From positions 45,580 through 109,579 of the forward strand of contig DAOPQC010000012.1 in the NCBI GenBank assembly GCA_035358815.1: a stretch of 64,000 bases of DNA. Reading direction: 5' to 3'. A model generated the notes under the pieces. The model did not search any database, was not told where the DNA came from, and worked only from the letters and a program-made list of their open reading frames with translations. This stretch comes from Thermoanaerobaculales bacterium (GTDB lineage: Bacteria; Acidobacteriota; Thermoanaerobaculia; Thermoanaerobaculales; Sulfomarinibacteraceae). The translations under genes were made by a program, and so were the position numbers. Each line of letters begins with the position of its first letter. Within the stretch, counting starts at the first letter, position 1. Positions 24,816 through 33,889 of the stretch are shown piece by piece.

Positions 24816-25256
24816 TCAGCTGCCCGAGCCGTGGGAGGCGAGCGACCAGTCACGCAGGGTCGCCTTGGCGGCCTCGCTCAGCCGGGCGTCGGGGTGGGCG
24901 AGGAGGTACATCTTGAGCGGCATGGCGCCCTCCTCGACCTCCTCCCACATCTCCTCGGCGAGCTTCGCCCGGCGCTTCTGGTCGTAGCTGCCCCACATTG
25001 AGAAGTTGAGGTGGTCGCGCCCCTCCTCGATGTCGTGGGCGACCAGCCACGAGACCGGTGCGACGCGGCTGTACCATGGCCAGCTCGTCTCGTGCGAGTG
25101 GCAGTCGTAGCACGAGGCCCTGAGCACCGCCCGCACCGCGGGCGGTTCCTCGAAGTCGGCCACCACCGGTGGGTTCGAGCGGTCGACGGGCACCAGCTGG
25201 ATCGCGATGAGGATGACGATGAGGGCGCCCACGAGGATGAGGATCGTTCGTCTCAT
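24816..25256 (-). CDS. Haem-binding domain-containing protein (Haem_bd)
   Basis: 146 aa. The N-terminus is a single transmembrane helix or uncleaved signal (I-L-I-L-V-G-A-L-I-V-I-L-I-A-I-Q-L-V-P). The mature part starts with P-P-V-V-A-D and contains the c-type haem motif C-Y-D-C-H-S-H-E-T-S-W-P-W-Y-S-R-V-A-P-V-S-W-L-V, the hallmark of the Haem_bd family. A conserved E-G-R-x-x-L-N-F-S-x-W and a C-terminal P-D-A-R-L-S-E-A-A-K complete it. The protein is likely periplasmic, membrane-anchored and haem-containing; its redox partner is unknown. It lies between the DUF134 operon and trpB2, in the same direction but not coupled to either. Confidence 0.88.
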   Translation of the reverse strand: MRRTILILVGALIVILIAIQLVPVDRSNPPVVADFEEPPAVRAVLRASCYDCHSHETSWPWYSRVAPVSWLVAHDIEEGRDHLNFSMWGSYDQKRRAKLAEEMWEEVEEGAMPLKMYLLAHPDARLSEAAKATLRDWSLASHGSGS

Positions 25257-25357
25257 GTCGGCCTTTCCCGCCCGGCGAGCTGACGCGCCGGTCTCGGCTG
25301 CCGCCCATTATCCCGCAGATCCGGGCGATCGTCCGGCCGCGGGTCGGCGCCGTTCGA

Positions 25358-26764
25358 TCACCGGTCCGGCGCGGTGTGCCAGATTCGACTCCGGAGCGGC
25401 GGCTTCGGCAGGCCTTCGAGGACCGCGAGCGAGCGCTCCAGAGCCTCGGCCGGCAGCGGGTAGTTCTCGAGCTGGCCCGCGAGGTACGCCTGGTAGCCGG
25501 CGAGGTCCATCAGGCCGTGGCCGCTGTAGTTGAAGAGGATCACCTTCTCGTGCCCCTCCGCCGTCGCCTTGCGGGCCTCGGTGATGACGGCCGCGATGGC
25601 GTGGCTCGTCTCCGGCGCCGGTATGAGGCCCTCGGTCCGCGCGAACAGCACCGCCGCCTCGTAGCACTCGAGCTGCTGCTGGGCTCGCGGGCAGAGCAGC
25701 CCCTGCTGCACGCCGGCGCTCACCAGCGGGGCGATCCCGTGGTAGCGCAGGCCGCCGGCGTGGATCGACGGCGGTATGAAACCGTGTCCGAGGGAGTGCA
25801 TGGGCAGCAGCGGGGTCAGCCGGGCGGTGTCGCCGTGGTCGTAGGCGTAGGGCGCCCGGGTCATGGTCGGGCACGCCGCGGGCTCGACCGGGATGATCTC
25901 GATCGGGGCGCCGTGGATCTTGTCGGCGACGAACGGGAACGCGAGCCCGGCGAAGTTGCTGCCGCCGCCGGCGCAGCCGATGACGACGTCGGGGCGGCCG
26001 ATGCCGGCAACCTCGAGCTGCTTCTTCGCCTCGAGGCCGATGATGGTCTGGTGCAGCATGACGTGGTTGAGCACGCTGCCGAGCGAGTAGCGGGTCGTCC
26101 CCGTGGCGTCCGAGACCGCCGCCTCGATGGCCTCGCTGATGGCGATGCCGAGGCTGCCGGGGGTGTCCGGGTCCCGCTCCAGGATCGTCCGGCCTGCGTG
26201 GGTTTCGGTCGACGGAGACGGCACGCAGCGCGCGCCCCAGGTCTCCATCATGGTCTTGCGGAACGGCTTCTGCTCGAAGCTCACCCGCACCATCCAGACG
26301 TCGACCTGGAGGCCGAGCAGCTGGCCGGCGTAGGCGAGCGCGCTGCCCCACTGGCCGGCTCCGGTTTCGGTGGTCAGACGCCTGATGCCGAGCTGCTTGT
26401 TGTACCAGGCCTGCGCGACCGCGGTATTGGGCTTGTGGCTGCCCGGTGGCGACACGCTCTCGTCCTTGTAGAAGATCTTCGCCGGCGTGCCGAGGTGCCG
26501 CTCGAGGGCATAGGCGCGGCGCAGCGGCGTCGGCCGCCAGCGGGCGAGGAGCTCGAGCACGCCGTCCGGGATGTCGACCCACCGGTCGGTGGTCATCTCC
26601 TGCTCGACCAGGTTCATCGGGAACACGGCAGCGAGCGCATCCGGGCCCACCGGCCTTCCGTCCGGTCCCAGCGGCGGGGGCGGCGGCTCGGGCAGGTCGG
26701 CCGCGAGGTTGTACCACCGGCGCGGCATGTCCTCGAACGGCAGCAAGATCTTCGGGTCGTGCAC
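25358..26764 (-). CDS. TrpB2-type PLP-dependent tryptophan synthase beta-like protein
   Basis: 468 aa, length of the TrpB2 group (longer than canonical TrpB). The PLP lysine sits in S-P-P-G-S-H-K-P-N-T-A, as in tryptophan synthase beta chains, and the glycine-rich phosphate loop is G-C-A-G-G-G-S-N-F-A-G. N-terminal residues R-R-W-Y-N-L-A-A-D-L-P and the R-P-T-P-L segment are typical of TrpB2. No trpA is adjacent, consistent with TrpB2 acting alone on free indole or a related substrate. The GTG at 26764 is chosen because V-H-D-P-K-I-L-L-P starts the family similarity; AAAGGA lies upstream. Confidence 0.9.
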   Translation of the reverse strand: MHDPKILLPFEDMPRRWYNLAADLPEPPPPPLGPDGRPVGPDALAAVFPMNLVEQEMTTDRWVDIPDGVLELLARWRPTPLRRAYALERHLGTPAKIFYKDESVSPPGSHKPNTAVAQAWYNKQLGIRRLTTETGAGQWGSALAYAGQLLGLQVDVWMVRVSFEQKPFRKTMMETWGARCVPSPSTETHAGRTILERDPDTPGSLGIAISEAIEAAVSDATGTTRYSLGSVLNHVMLHQTIIGLEAKKQLEVAGIGRPDVVIGCAGGGSNFAGLAFPFVADKIHGAPIEIIPVEPAACPTMTRAPYAYDHGDTARLTPLLPMHSLGHGFIPPSIHAGGLRYHGIAPLVSAGVQQGLLCPRAQQQLECYEAAVLFARTEGLIPAPETSHAIAAVITEARKATAEGHEKVILFNYSGHGLMDLAGYQAYLAGQLENYPLPAEALERSLAVLEGLPKPPLRSRIWHTAPDR

Positions 26765-26928
26765 GTGGTGTGTCCTTTCCGGTCCGCCAGCCTGCCGCCT
26801 CGTCTCGACAGAGAGACGCGGTCGCAAGATCCTTGCATCCTACCACGGGGAGGTTGAGCCTCGCTTGCTGCTTGGACGGCCAGGTCGCGCTGGCCTGCCC
26901 GCGGCTTGCGTGGCGCGGACGTCCGCGA

Positions 26929-26934
26929 TACTGT
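26929..26934 (+). promoter_or_regulatory. -10 hexamer TACTGT for a leaderless methyltransferase transcript
   Basis: TACTGT ends 6 nt before the ATG at 26941, and no Shine-Dalgarno is present between them. Confidence 0.45.
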
Positions 26935-26940
26935 CCAAGG

Positions 26941-28098
26941 ATGCTCGGACTCGGGGAGCGCTCCTCGCCGCTCGTCGCCACCTGCAGCCGCGGGCTCGAG
27001 GATGCCCTCGCGGCGGAGCTGCGCGCGCTCGGTGCGTCGGCGGTGGCCGCAGGCCGCGGCATGGTGTCGTTCTCGGGCGGGCTCGACACCGTCATCGACG
27101 CCAACCTCCGGCTGCGGACCGCGATGCGGGTCCTGGTGTCGCTGGTCCGCGGCCAGGTCACCGACCGCGGCGGCCTCTACGACCTCGCCGCCTCGGTGCC
27201 CTGGGAAGAGGCGATGGGCGAGCGCCAGACGTTCTCGGTCGAGGTCGCGGGCCAGGCGCGCGCGTTCCGCGACTCGTCGTTCGCCGCCCGGGTGGTCAAG
27301 GACGCGGTCGTCGATCGGCTGCGCCGCCTCCACGGTGCGCGCCCCGACGTCGACCGTGAATCCCCGGACATCAGGCTCCACCTCCACCTGTCCGACGGCG
27401 CCTCGACCCTGGCCGTGGACAGCTCGGGCGAGCCGCTGTCCCAGCGCGGCTACCGGCCACGCGGCGGACCGGCGCCGCTCAACGAGGCGCTTGCCGCCGG
27501 CATCCTGCTGCTCGCGGGATACGACGGCTCGCAGCCGCTCATCGACCCGATGTGCGGCACCGGCACGTTCGCGGTCGAGGCGGCGCTGATCGCGACCCGC
27601 ACGCCGCCGTCGCTGCTGCGCGAGTTCGCCTTCGAGCGCTGGCCGGGCCACGACCGCGAGCGCTTCCAGGAGTTCATCCGGCGGATGGCTCACGCGCGCC
27701 GCGACGCGCCGGCGCCGATCATCGCCCTGGACCGCGACGAGCGCGCGGTCCAGGCCACTCGCCGCAATTTGAAGGCGGCCGGGATGGATCGCTGGGCCGA
27801 GGTCCGCGCCGGCGACGTGCGCGAGCTCTCCCTGCCGTGGGGCGCGGGCGGCATGGTGGTGATGAACCCGCCCTACGGGAAGCGGCTGGGCGACGTCAAG
27901 AAGCTGGGTGGGCTCTACCGCAAGATCGGCGACGCGCTCAAGCAGCGCGCCCCCGGGGCGACGGCCTGGGTCCTGGTCGGCGACCGGGAGCTCGCCAAGC
28001 AGATCGGGCTCAAGCCGGCGCGCCGAATCCCGCTCTTCAACGGGCCGATCGAGTGCCGGCTGCTGTGCTTCGAGATGTATGAGGGCGCTCGGGAATAG
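26941..28098 (+). CDS. THUMP-domain class I RNA methyltransferase (RlmL N-terminal/Trm-like)
   Basis: 385 aa. A THUMP domain (about residues 10-165; V-A-T-C-S-R-G-L-E-D near the start) is followed by a Rossmann-fold methyltransferase. The SAM site is L-I-D-P-M-C-G-T-G-T-F-A-V-E-A-A, and the catalytic motif IV is V-V-M-N-P-P-Y-G-K-R-L-G, the N-P-P-Y form used for exocyclic amine methylation. The architecture matches the YcbY/RlmL N-terminal half, which makes m2G in 23S rRNA; Trm14-like tRNA enzymes are an alternative. ATG 26941 is the first codon after a TACTGT box 6 nt away, and the protein starts directly at the family N-terminus. Confidence 0.9.
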   Translation: MLGLGERSSPLVATCSRGLEDALAAELRALGASAVAAGRGMVSFSGGLDTVIDANLRLRTAMRVLVSLVRGQVTDRGGLYDLAASVPWEEAMGERQTFSVEVAGQARAFRDSSFAARVVKDAVVDRLRRLHGARPDVDRESPDIRLHLHLSDGASTLAVDSSGEPLSQRGYRPRGGPAPLNEALAAGILLLAGYDGSQPLIDPMCGTGTFAVEAALIATRTPPSLLREFAFERWPGHDRERFQEFIRRMAHARRDAPAPIIALDRDERAVQATRRNLKAAGMDRWAEVRAGDVRELSLPWGAGGMVVMNPPYGKRLGDVKKLGGLYRKIGDALKQRAPGATAWVLVGDRELAKQIGLKPARRIPLFNGPIECRLLCFEMYEGARE

Positions 28099-28113
28099 GG
28101 GCACGCTCCCCCG

Positions 28114-28296
28114 CCCGTTCCCGCTCCCGTGCCCGTTCCCGTTCCCGAACCCCCATCCGAACCCCACGCTCCCTGGCGTCTCTGCACGCGATGTGGATCT
28201 CGACCAGCCGCCACGCGGTCCTCGCTCCCGAGAGCGACGCAACACAGCGAGACCGGACCGTCATCGGGAATGGGGACGGGAACGGGGACGGGTACG
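28114..28296. repeat. Opposed C-rich and GGGGAC/GGGAAC hexamer tracts between convergent genes
   Basis: A C-rich tract (CCCGTTCCCGCTCCCG-like) at about 28114-28148 faces a G-rich tract at about 28265-28296 on the same strand, about 115 bp apart. They are inverted relative to each other and lie between two convergent genes. They could fold into a long imperfect hairpin and act as a bidirectional terminator. Confidence 0.6.
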
Positions 28297-28309
28297 GAGA
28301 GGCGGCGGG

Positions 28310-31093
28310 CTAGGGGAGCACTCTGGACCACGCCCCCGCGTCCCCCGACTCGAAGCCGTCCGCGAAGAGCACGGCGCAGGCCTCGAGGAAGCGCGCGAGC
28401 ACCAGCTGCCGGTCGCCCGCGTCGGCGATGGCCTCGACCGGGAAGCCGAGGAACGCGGTCCGGTAGCCGGCGGCGGCCCTGGCCACCGCGGCGACGCCCT
28501 TGTCGCCGACGAACGCCGCCTCGGCGCCGTGGCCCGGCGTGAGGGTGTCGCTGTAGTTGTAGAACGGATAGTCCAGGGTGTGGGGACCGAGCCCCCCGAA
28601 GATGCTCCCCTGACCGGAGACCGTGAGCTGGCGAGTGTCGTCCTCGACCGCCGCGATGCCGAAGAAGCTCTCGAGCAGCGGCGTCACCCCACGATCCCAC
28701 AGGATGTCCTGGCCGCTCACCAGGACACAGGCCCCGCCGGCGTCGAGCCGCGCGGCGATGGCGGCCGCGCCCTCCGCCCCGGGTCCGGCGGCGCCGCCGT
28801 ACTCGTCGCCAGCAAACCAGATCACGTCGCGGTAGAGCGCGAGGTCGGCTGCGGTCGGCTCGATGTCGGAGTTGTCGGTGTCCCACACGTCCCACGCCTT
28901 GCCGAGGCCGGCCAGCGCTCCCTCGTAGAAGGCGCGGACGTCGGGCTGGTTGTCGTCGTCGTCGACCAGCAGCAGGGACGGCACCTCGCGGGTGCTGAAG
29001 CTCCAGGCGGCCGACCAGTCGCCATTGCCGCACACGTTCTCGCCGCGGACCCGCCAGTGGTAGCCGTGCTCGGGCGCGAGCGGCTGCCCGAGGCGGTGGG
29101 TGGTCTCGGCGGTGGTGGCCGAGTAGACGACGTCGGAGAAGCCGGGGTCGGTGGCGATCTCCACCAGGTAGGTGACGGCCTGGTCTGCGGCGGACCACCG
29201 CAGGGTCGCCCGGACGTCGACATCGACGGCCCCGTCCGGCGGCTCGGCGTGGGCCGGCGGCGGAGGCACGGCGTCGAAGAGCTCGAGGGTGACGCTGGCG
29301 ACGTGCATGCGGCCGCTCGGTGACGAGCTGCCGGAGACCGTCAACGGGTAGCTGCCCGCGGGGGACGACGCGGTCCCGGCGACGGTGAGCCCGCTCGACC
29401 CGGGTGGGACCACCGACTCGGGCACGAAGGCCGCGGTCATGCCCGGCGGCAGGCTCTCCACCGCCAGCGCCACCGGCTCGGCGAAGCCGCCGAACTGCTG
29501 CACGGCGATCAGGAAGCCGGCATCGTCCGGCGCGCACACCGGGGCCGTCCACGGTTCCGGCACGACCAGGAAGTCGTCGCTGAGCGGCTGCGGATCCATG
29601 AACACGTCCGGGTCGTGGTGGCCGCCGTGCAGGTTGCGGTCGTCGGACCACTGAACGAGGGCCCGCTCCGAATCCTGGAGGTGGGTGTCGTAGTCGCTGT
29701 GGTAGCAGGTCGCCATGGCCGGGTCGAGGTAGACCGGCGTCGAGAAGTCCGACACCCGCTCGCTCGGCCCCCAGGTCAGGCCGCCGTCCTGGGACAGCCG
29801 CCGGTAGTGGTCGATCAGCAGGTTGGCCGGGTCGAGGCGGCGGTCGTACCAGGAGGCCGAGACGACGTTGCTCTCACCGACGCTGAGGGTCGGGAAGAAC
29901 TGGTCGGCGAGGGTCGTGTCGTCGTTGAGCCGGAGCTCCGGGCCCCACGACGCGCCGCGGTCGGCGGAGCGGCGGTAGAAGACGTCGACCGTGTCGCCGG
30001 TGCCGGTGCCGTCCGGGTCGTAGCTGTAGACCACGTGGAGGGCGCCGTCCGGCCCAACCCCGAGCTCCGGGAACGGGGCGTACCGGATGTGGCCGTTCAG
30101 GGCCGAGCGGGCGCAGTCCGGGGTCGCGGCCGGGTCCTCGGGCCGCACCTGGTCGACCATGGCCGGCGCGAGCGGGACGAAGCTCCTGCCGCCATCCGGG
30201 GAGCGGGCGGCCTCGATCGAAACCCGGCCCATCGCGAAGCGGGTCCACGCGACGTACAGCTCGCCGTCGGGCGCGACCACCGGCCAGGCGCCCTGGGCGC
30301 TGGTGTTGGGCGGGCTGACCCGGACGGGCGACGACCAGGTCTCGCCGCCGTCGCCGGACGCGGCGGCCCGGATGCCGCCGGCGCCGAAGTCGGTCCACAC
30401 CACGTACAGCCGGCCGAAGAACGGGCTCGAACCCACGTTGTCGACCGCCATCAGCTCCTTGTCGTCCGACGTGCCGCCGTGGACCGGCCCGACGGGCGTG
30501 AAGGTCAGGCACTCGTCGGTCGAGCGCCACAGGCTGACGCCGCCGCCGGCCAGCGTCGCGAAGTAGAAGTGGCCGTCCGCCCGCCGCCACACCAGGCTCG
30601 GGTCGCCGTCGCTTTCCGGATCGAGCGCGCCCTGGTCGGTGAAGGTGAGACCGCCGTCGATCGAACGGGAAAAGCCGGTCACCCCGTTGCCCTGGACCCG
30701 GTGGAAGGAGTCGTTGTAGCCGGCGCACAGGGTGCCAGTCAGGTCGTTGCGAGCGAGCGAGGTCTCGCTCTGGGTCTGCGAGACGCCGCTGTCGCCGGCC
30801 GGGTCGTTGACCAGGGTGTCGGGGCCGCCGGCCCCCTCGTGCGCGGGAACCGGCTCGACGGCGGGCGACTGCGCGACCAGGCCGAGCTCGTGCTCGCGGC
30901 CGCACGCCGGCAGCAGGTGGTTGAGGACCCCGTCCATGAGCGGCCGCACCTCGGGGTCGTCGAGCAGGCGGCAGACCTCGCGCGGCGGTCGCGACGGCGC
31001 GTTCCCGTCCCGGCCGGAGGCCACCGGCGGCCAGCACGCCAGCGCGATGGCGGCGGCGGCAAAAGCCCTGAGGAACGTGCGCAGCACCGGCAC
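28310..31093 (-). CDS. Secreted BNR-repeat (sialidase-like) protein with FN3-like domain and FESGD-W-S tail
   Basis: 927 aa from GTG 31093; GTG 31087 is an alternative. The N-terminus is a signal peptide (F-A-A-A-A-I-A-L-A-C-W-P). The first 450 residues contain Asp-box/BNR-type repeats: S-I-D-G-G-L-T-F, S-G-D-G-G-E-T-W-S, S-P-D-G-G-R-S-F and S-Q-D-G-G-L-T-W-G. A fibronectin-like segment (A-T-L-R-W-S-A-A-D-Q-A-V-T-Y-L) follows. A third part with D-D-D-D-N-Q-P-D-V-R-A-F-Y-E-G-A-L and V-I-W-F-A-G-D-E-Y-G-G resembles C-terminal domains of large secreted peptidases. It ends C-A-V-L-F-A-D-G-F-E-S-G-D-A-G-A-W-S-R-V-L-P, the C-terminal motif shared with other exported proteins here. Enzyme activity is not proven; typical sialidase catalytic residues were not found. 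Confidence 0.75.
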   Translation of the reverse strand: MPVLRTFLRAFAAAAIALACWPPVASGRDGNAPSRPPREVCRLLDDPEVRPLMDGVLNHLLPACGREHELGLVAQSPAVEPVPAHEGAGGPDTLVNDPAGDSGVSQTQSETSLARNDLTGTLCAGYNDSFHRVQGNGVTGFSRSIDGGLTFTDQGALDPESDGDPSLVWRRADGHFYFATLAGGGVSLWRSTDECLTFTPVGPVHGGTSDDKELMAVDNVGSSPFFGRLYVVWTDFGAGGIRAAASGDGGETWSSPVRVSPPNTSAQGAWPVVAPDGELYVAWTRFAMGRVSIEAARSPDGGRSFVPLAPAMVDQVRPEDPAATPDCARSALNGHIRYAPFPELGVGPDGALHVVYSYDPDGTGTGDTVDVFYRRSADRGASWGPELRLNDDTTLADQFFPTLSVGESNVVSASWYDRRLDPANLLIDHYRRLSQDGGLTWGPSERVSDFSTPVYLDPAMATCYHSDYDTHLQDSERALVQWSDDRNLHGGHHDPDVFMDPQPLSDDFLVVPEPWTAPVCAPDDAGFLIAVQQFGGFAEPVALAVESLPPGMTAAFVPESVVPPGSSGLTVAGTASSPAGSYPLTVSGSSSPSGRMHVASVTLELFDAVPPPPAHAEPPDGAVDVDVRATLRWSAADQAVTYLVEIATDPGFSDVVYSATTAETTHRLGQPLAPEHGYHWRVRGENVCGNGDWSAAWSFSTREVPSLLLVDDDDNQPDVRAFYEGALAGLGKAWDVWDTDNSDIEPTAADLALYRDVIWFAGDEYGGAAGPGAEGAAAIAARLDAGGACVLVSGQDILWDRGVTPLLESFFGIAAVEDDTRQLTVSGQGSIFGGLGPHTLDYPFYNYSDTLTPGHGAEAAFVGDKGVAAVARAAAGYRTAFLGFPVEAIADAGDRQLVLARFLEACAVLFADGFESGDAGAWSRVLP

Positions 31094-31165
31094 CCCCGCG
31101 AAGCCGAGGGCTCCGGCCCCATCATCGCAGGTTGCCGCCGGCATCTCAATCGTCCCACTTCGAGA

Positions 31166-31171
31166 TACAAT
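31166..31171 (+). promoter_or_regulatory. -10 hexamer TACAAT for a leaderless STAS-gene transcript
   Basis: TACAAT ends 7 nt before the ATG at 31179; there is no Shine-Dalgarno in the 7 nt. Confidence 0.5.
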
Positions 31172-31178
31172 CCCCGGC

Positions 31179-31523
31179 ATGAAGGTTGATGTCCGCAACT
31201 CCGATGACGTCATCATCGTCGACCTCGATGGCCGGCTCGTGCTCGGCGTCGGCGACGAGATCCTGCGCGACGTGGTGAACGAGCTGCTCGCCGAGGACTG
31301 GAAGAAGATCGTGCTCAACCTGCGCAAGGTCACGATCATCGACAGCTCGGGCATCGGCGAGGTGGTGGCGAGCTGGAAGCTCGCCAAGCGCTTTGGCGCT
31401 TCGCTCAAGCTGATGCGGCCGGCGCCGCAGATCCACCGCACCCTGCGCGTCACCCAGATCCTCCCGCTGCTCGAGGTTTTCGACAGCGAGGAGGAGGCCG
31501 TCGCGAGCTTTCATCCCGGCTGA
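31179..31523 (+). CDS. STAS-domain anti-sigma factor antagonist (SpoIIAA/RsbV-like)
   Basis: 114 aa. A single STAS domain covers the protein: V-I-I-V-D-L-D-G-R-L-V-L-G, then V-L-N-L-R-K-V-T-I-I-D-S-S-G-I-G-E-V-V. The Ser in D-S-S-G is the site that partner kinases phosphorylate in SpoIIAA/RsbV, so it likely works as a partner-switching regulator with an unlinked anti-sigma kinase. No such kinase gene is adjacent. It is divergent from the BNR gene, 85 bp apart, and starts at ATG 31179 right after a TACAAT box, so probably from a leaderless mRNA. Confidence 0.9.
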   Translation: MKVDVRNSDDVIIVDLDGRLVLGVGDEILRDVVNELLAEDWKKIVLNLRKVTIIDSSGIGEVVASWKLAKRFGASLKLMRPAPQIHRTLRVTQILPLLEVFDSEEEAVASFHPG

Positions 31524-31623
31524 CGGCCTTCCCCCGGCGATGCCCGCTGGCCGCCGTCCCCGGCGGTGCGGGCGGCGGCCCGACTCGACCAGAGCCCCGG
31601 AGTGACGTAGCATGTCCGCCGCC

Positions 31624-32553
31624 ATGTGGAGCCAGATGTGGCCCTGGATCGCCTTCGGAGCGCTGGTCGCAGTGATGCTGACCCTCGACCTGGCGTTCTT
31701 CCACCGCAGCGGCGTGCATCGCAGCACGCGCGCGAGCGCGGCCTGGAGCGCCCTGTTCGTCGGCGTCGGGCTGTCCTTCGCGGTGGTCGTGGGCCTCTCC
31801 CGGGGCACCGACGCGGCGTTCCAGTACCTGACCGCGTTCCTGATCGAGGAGTCGCTGTCGGTCGACAACCTGTTCGTCTTCCTCGCCCTGTTCACCTACT
31901 TCGGCGTGCCGCGCGACTACCAGCACCGGGTGCTGTTCTGGGGCATCGTCGGCGCGATCGTCATGCGCGGGGTGTTCATCACCGCCGGCGTCGCCCTGAT
32001 CCACACCTTCCACTGGCTGATCTACCTGCTCGGCGTGCTGCTGATCGCCACCGGGGCGAAGCTCGGCCTCGGCAAGGGCGAGGAGGTGCACCCGGAGCGC
32101 AACTTCGTGGTGCGCTGGGCGAGCCGGGTGCTGCCGGTGGACCGGGCGTACCACGGCGACCACTTCACGGTCCGCAAGGACGGCCGGCTGCGCTTCACGC
32201 CGCTCCTGCTGGTGCTGCTGGCGGTCGAGAGCACCGACCTGATGTTCGCGGTGGACTCGGTCCCCGCCGTGCTGGCGGTGAGCCAGGACGTGTTCGTCGT
32301 CTACACCTCGAACGTGTTTGCGGTCATCGGCCTGCGGGCGATCTACTCGCTGCTGTCCGGTGCGCTCGGCGCGCTGCGCTTCCTGCGCCCGGCCCTGGCG
32401 CTGATCCTGGTGCTGGTGGGCGTCAAGATGCTGCTGTCGGGCGTGGTCGAGGTCCCGACCCTGCTGTCGCTGGCGGTGGTCGGCGCGATCCTGGTCGGCG
32501 CCACGGTGCTGTCGCTGCTGAGCCCGGGCCGCCCGGCCGACCCCGGCGCCTGA
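31624..32553 (+). CDS. TerC family membrane protein
   Basis: 309 aa from ATG 31624; ATG 31612 gives four more residues. The 31624 start is preferred because the family begins M-W-x-W-I-x-F and a TAGCAT box ends 10 nt upstream, overlapping the other ATG. It has about seven to nine helices, including I-E-E-S-L-S-V-D-N-L-F-V-F-L and V-E-S-T-D-L-M-F-A-V-D-S-V-P-A, the acidic motifs of TerC/Alx. TerC proteins are linked to metal homeostasis (tellurite resistance or Mn2+ export by Alx and MeeF homologues). No yybP-ykoY riboswitch was recognised upstream, so its regulation here is unknown. Confidence 0.9.
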   Translation: MWSQMWPWIAFGALVAVMLTLDLAFFHRSGVHRSTRASAAWSALFVGVGLSFAVVVGLSRGTDAAFQYLTAFLIEESLSVDNLFVFLALFTYFGVPRDYQHRVLFWGIVGAIVMRGVFITAGVALIHTFHWLIYLLGVLLIATGAKLGLGKGEEVHPERNFVVRWASRVLPVDRAYHGDHFTVRKDGRLRFTPLLLVLLAVESTDLMFAVDSVPAVLAVSQDVFVVYTSNVFAVIGLRAIYSLLSGALGALRFLRPALALILVLVGVKMLLSGVVEVPTLLSLAVVGAILVGATVLSLLSPGRPADPGA

Positions 32554-32693
32554 CGCGCGCCCGCCGTTCGCCCTCCGGGACGCAGCGACGCCGCCGGCCC
32601 TTCCCGGCCTCCTTGCGGCCGGGCGGGCGAAACTGCTAGCGTGCCGGCGGCCGGGCCGCCACGGCACCGTGTCCGGAGCAGGGGAAGACCGCG

Positions 32694-33878
32694 ATGTTCG
32701 ACAGCTACAGGGCGCAGCTGCGCGACGAGCTGGACGCGATCCGGCAGGCCGGGACGTTCAAGGCCGAGCGCATCATCTCGTCGCCCCAGGGGGCGGCGAT
32801 CCGGGTTCCCCAGGGCGACGTCATCAACTTCTGCTCGAACAACTACCTCGGCCTCGCGGACAACCCGGAGATCGTCGCCGCCGCCCGCGAGGCGCTCGAG
32901 GAGCGCGGCTTCGGCATGGCCTCGGTGCGCTTCATCTGCGGCACCCAGGACCTCCACAAGGAGCTCGAGCGGACGATCTCCCGTTTCAACGACACCGACG
33001 ACACCATCCTCTACTCGTCCTGCTTCGACGCCAACGGCGGCCTGTTCGAGACCATCCTGGACGACCACGACGCGATCATCTCCGACCAGCTCAACCACGC
33101 CTCGATCATCGACGGCGTGCGCCTGTGCAGGGCCGACCGGTTTCGCTACGCCAACTCGGACATGGCCGAGCTCGAGGAGATCCTGAGGCAGACCCAGGGC
33201 CACCGGCGACGGATGATCGCCACCGACGGGGTCTTCTCGATGGACGGCTATCTGGCGAAGCTCGACGAGATCTGCGACCTGGCGGAGCGCTACAACGCGA
33301 TGGTGATGGTGGACGACTCGCACGCCACCGGCTACATCGGCCGCACCGGGCGCGGCACTCCCGAGCACTGCGGCGTCCAGGGCCGGGTCGACGTCATCAC
33401 GTCGACCCTCGGCAAGGCGCTCGGAGGCGCGTCGGGCGGCTACATCACCGGCCACCAGGAGATCATCGACCTGCTTCGCCAGCGCTCCCGTCCCTATCTA
33501 TTCTCCAACACCCTGATGCCGGCGCTGGCCGCGGCCGGCATCAAGGTCTTCGAGATGCTGTCGGCCACCACCGCCCTGCGGGACCGGCTGATGGACAACA
33601 CCCGCCACTTCCGCGCCGGGCTCGGCGAGCTCGGCTTCGACCTCCTGCCGGGGGAGACGGCGATCGTGCCGGTGATGCTCTACGACGCGAGGCTGGCCTC
33701 GACCTTTGCCGACGAGATGCTGGGCGAGGGGATCTACGTGATCGGCTTCTCGTACCCGGTGGTGCCGCAGGGGCAGGCGCGGATCCGGGTCCAGATCTCC
33801 GCCGCCCACGAGCGGGAGCACCTTGACCGCGCCGTTGCGGCCTTCGGCACGGTGGGCAAGCGGCTCGGGGTGATCTGA
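32694..33878 (+). CDS. kbl: Glycine C-acetyltransferase (2-amino-3-ketobutyrate CoA ligase)
   Basis: 394 aa. Family signature residues: F-C-S-N-N-Y-L-G-L-A early on, then G-M-A-S-V-R-F-I-C-G-T-Q, D-D-S-H-A-T-G-Y-I-G, and the PLP lysine in S-T-L-G-K-A-L-G-G-A-S-G-G-Y. Kbl, with threonine dehydrogenase, converts threonine to glycine and acetyl-CoA; tdh is not next to it. The alpha-oxoamine synthase fold is shared with BioF and HemA, but the G-M-A-S-V-R-F-I-C-G-T segment favours Kbl. It is followed after 11 bp by the hydrolase gene, so the two are probably co-transcribed. Confidence 0.92.
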   Translation: MFDSYRAQLRDELDAIRQAGTFKAERIISSPQGAAIRVPQGDVINFCSNNYLGLADNPEIVAAAREALEERGFGMASVRFICGTQDLHKELERTISRFNDTDDTILYSSCFDANGGLFETILDDHDAIISDQLNHASIIDGVRLCRADRFRYANSDMAELEEILRQTQGHRRRMIATDGVFSMDGYLAKLDEICDLAERYNAMVMVDDSHATGYIGRTGRGTPEHCGVQGRVDVITSTLGKALGGASGGYITGHQEIIDLLRQRSRPYLFSNTLMPALAAAGIKVFEMLSATTALRDRLMDNTRHFRAGLGELGFDLLPGETAIVPVMLYDARLASTFADEMLGEGIYVIGFSYPVVPQGQARIRVQISAAHEREHLDRAVAAFGTVGKRLGVI

Positions 33879-33889
33879 GGGGGGCGCCT

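Noticed and set aside
26765..26940. T-box or trp leader upstream of the TrpB2-type gene
   Set aside because: No T-box motif, leader peptide with Trp codons or attenuator hairpin pair was visible.
31524..31611. Manganese (yybP-ykoY) riboswitch upstream of the TerC gene
   Set aside because: The conserved sequence elements of that riboswitch class were not found.
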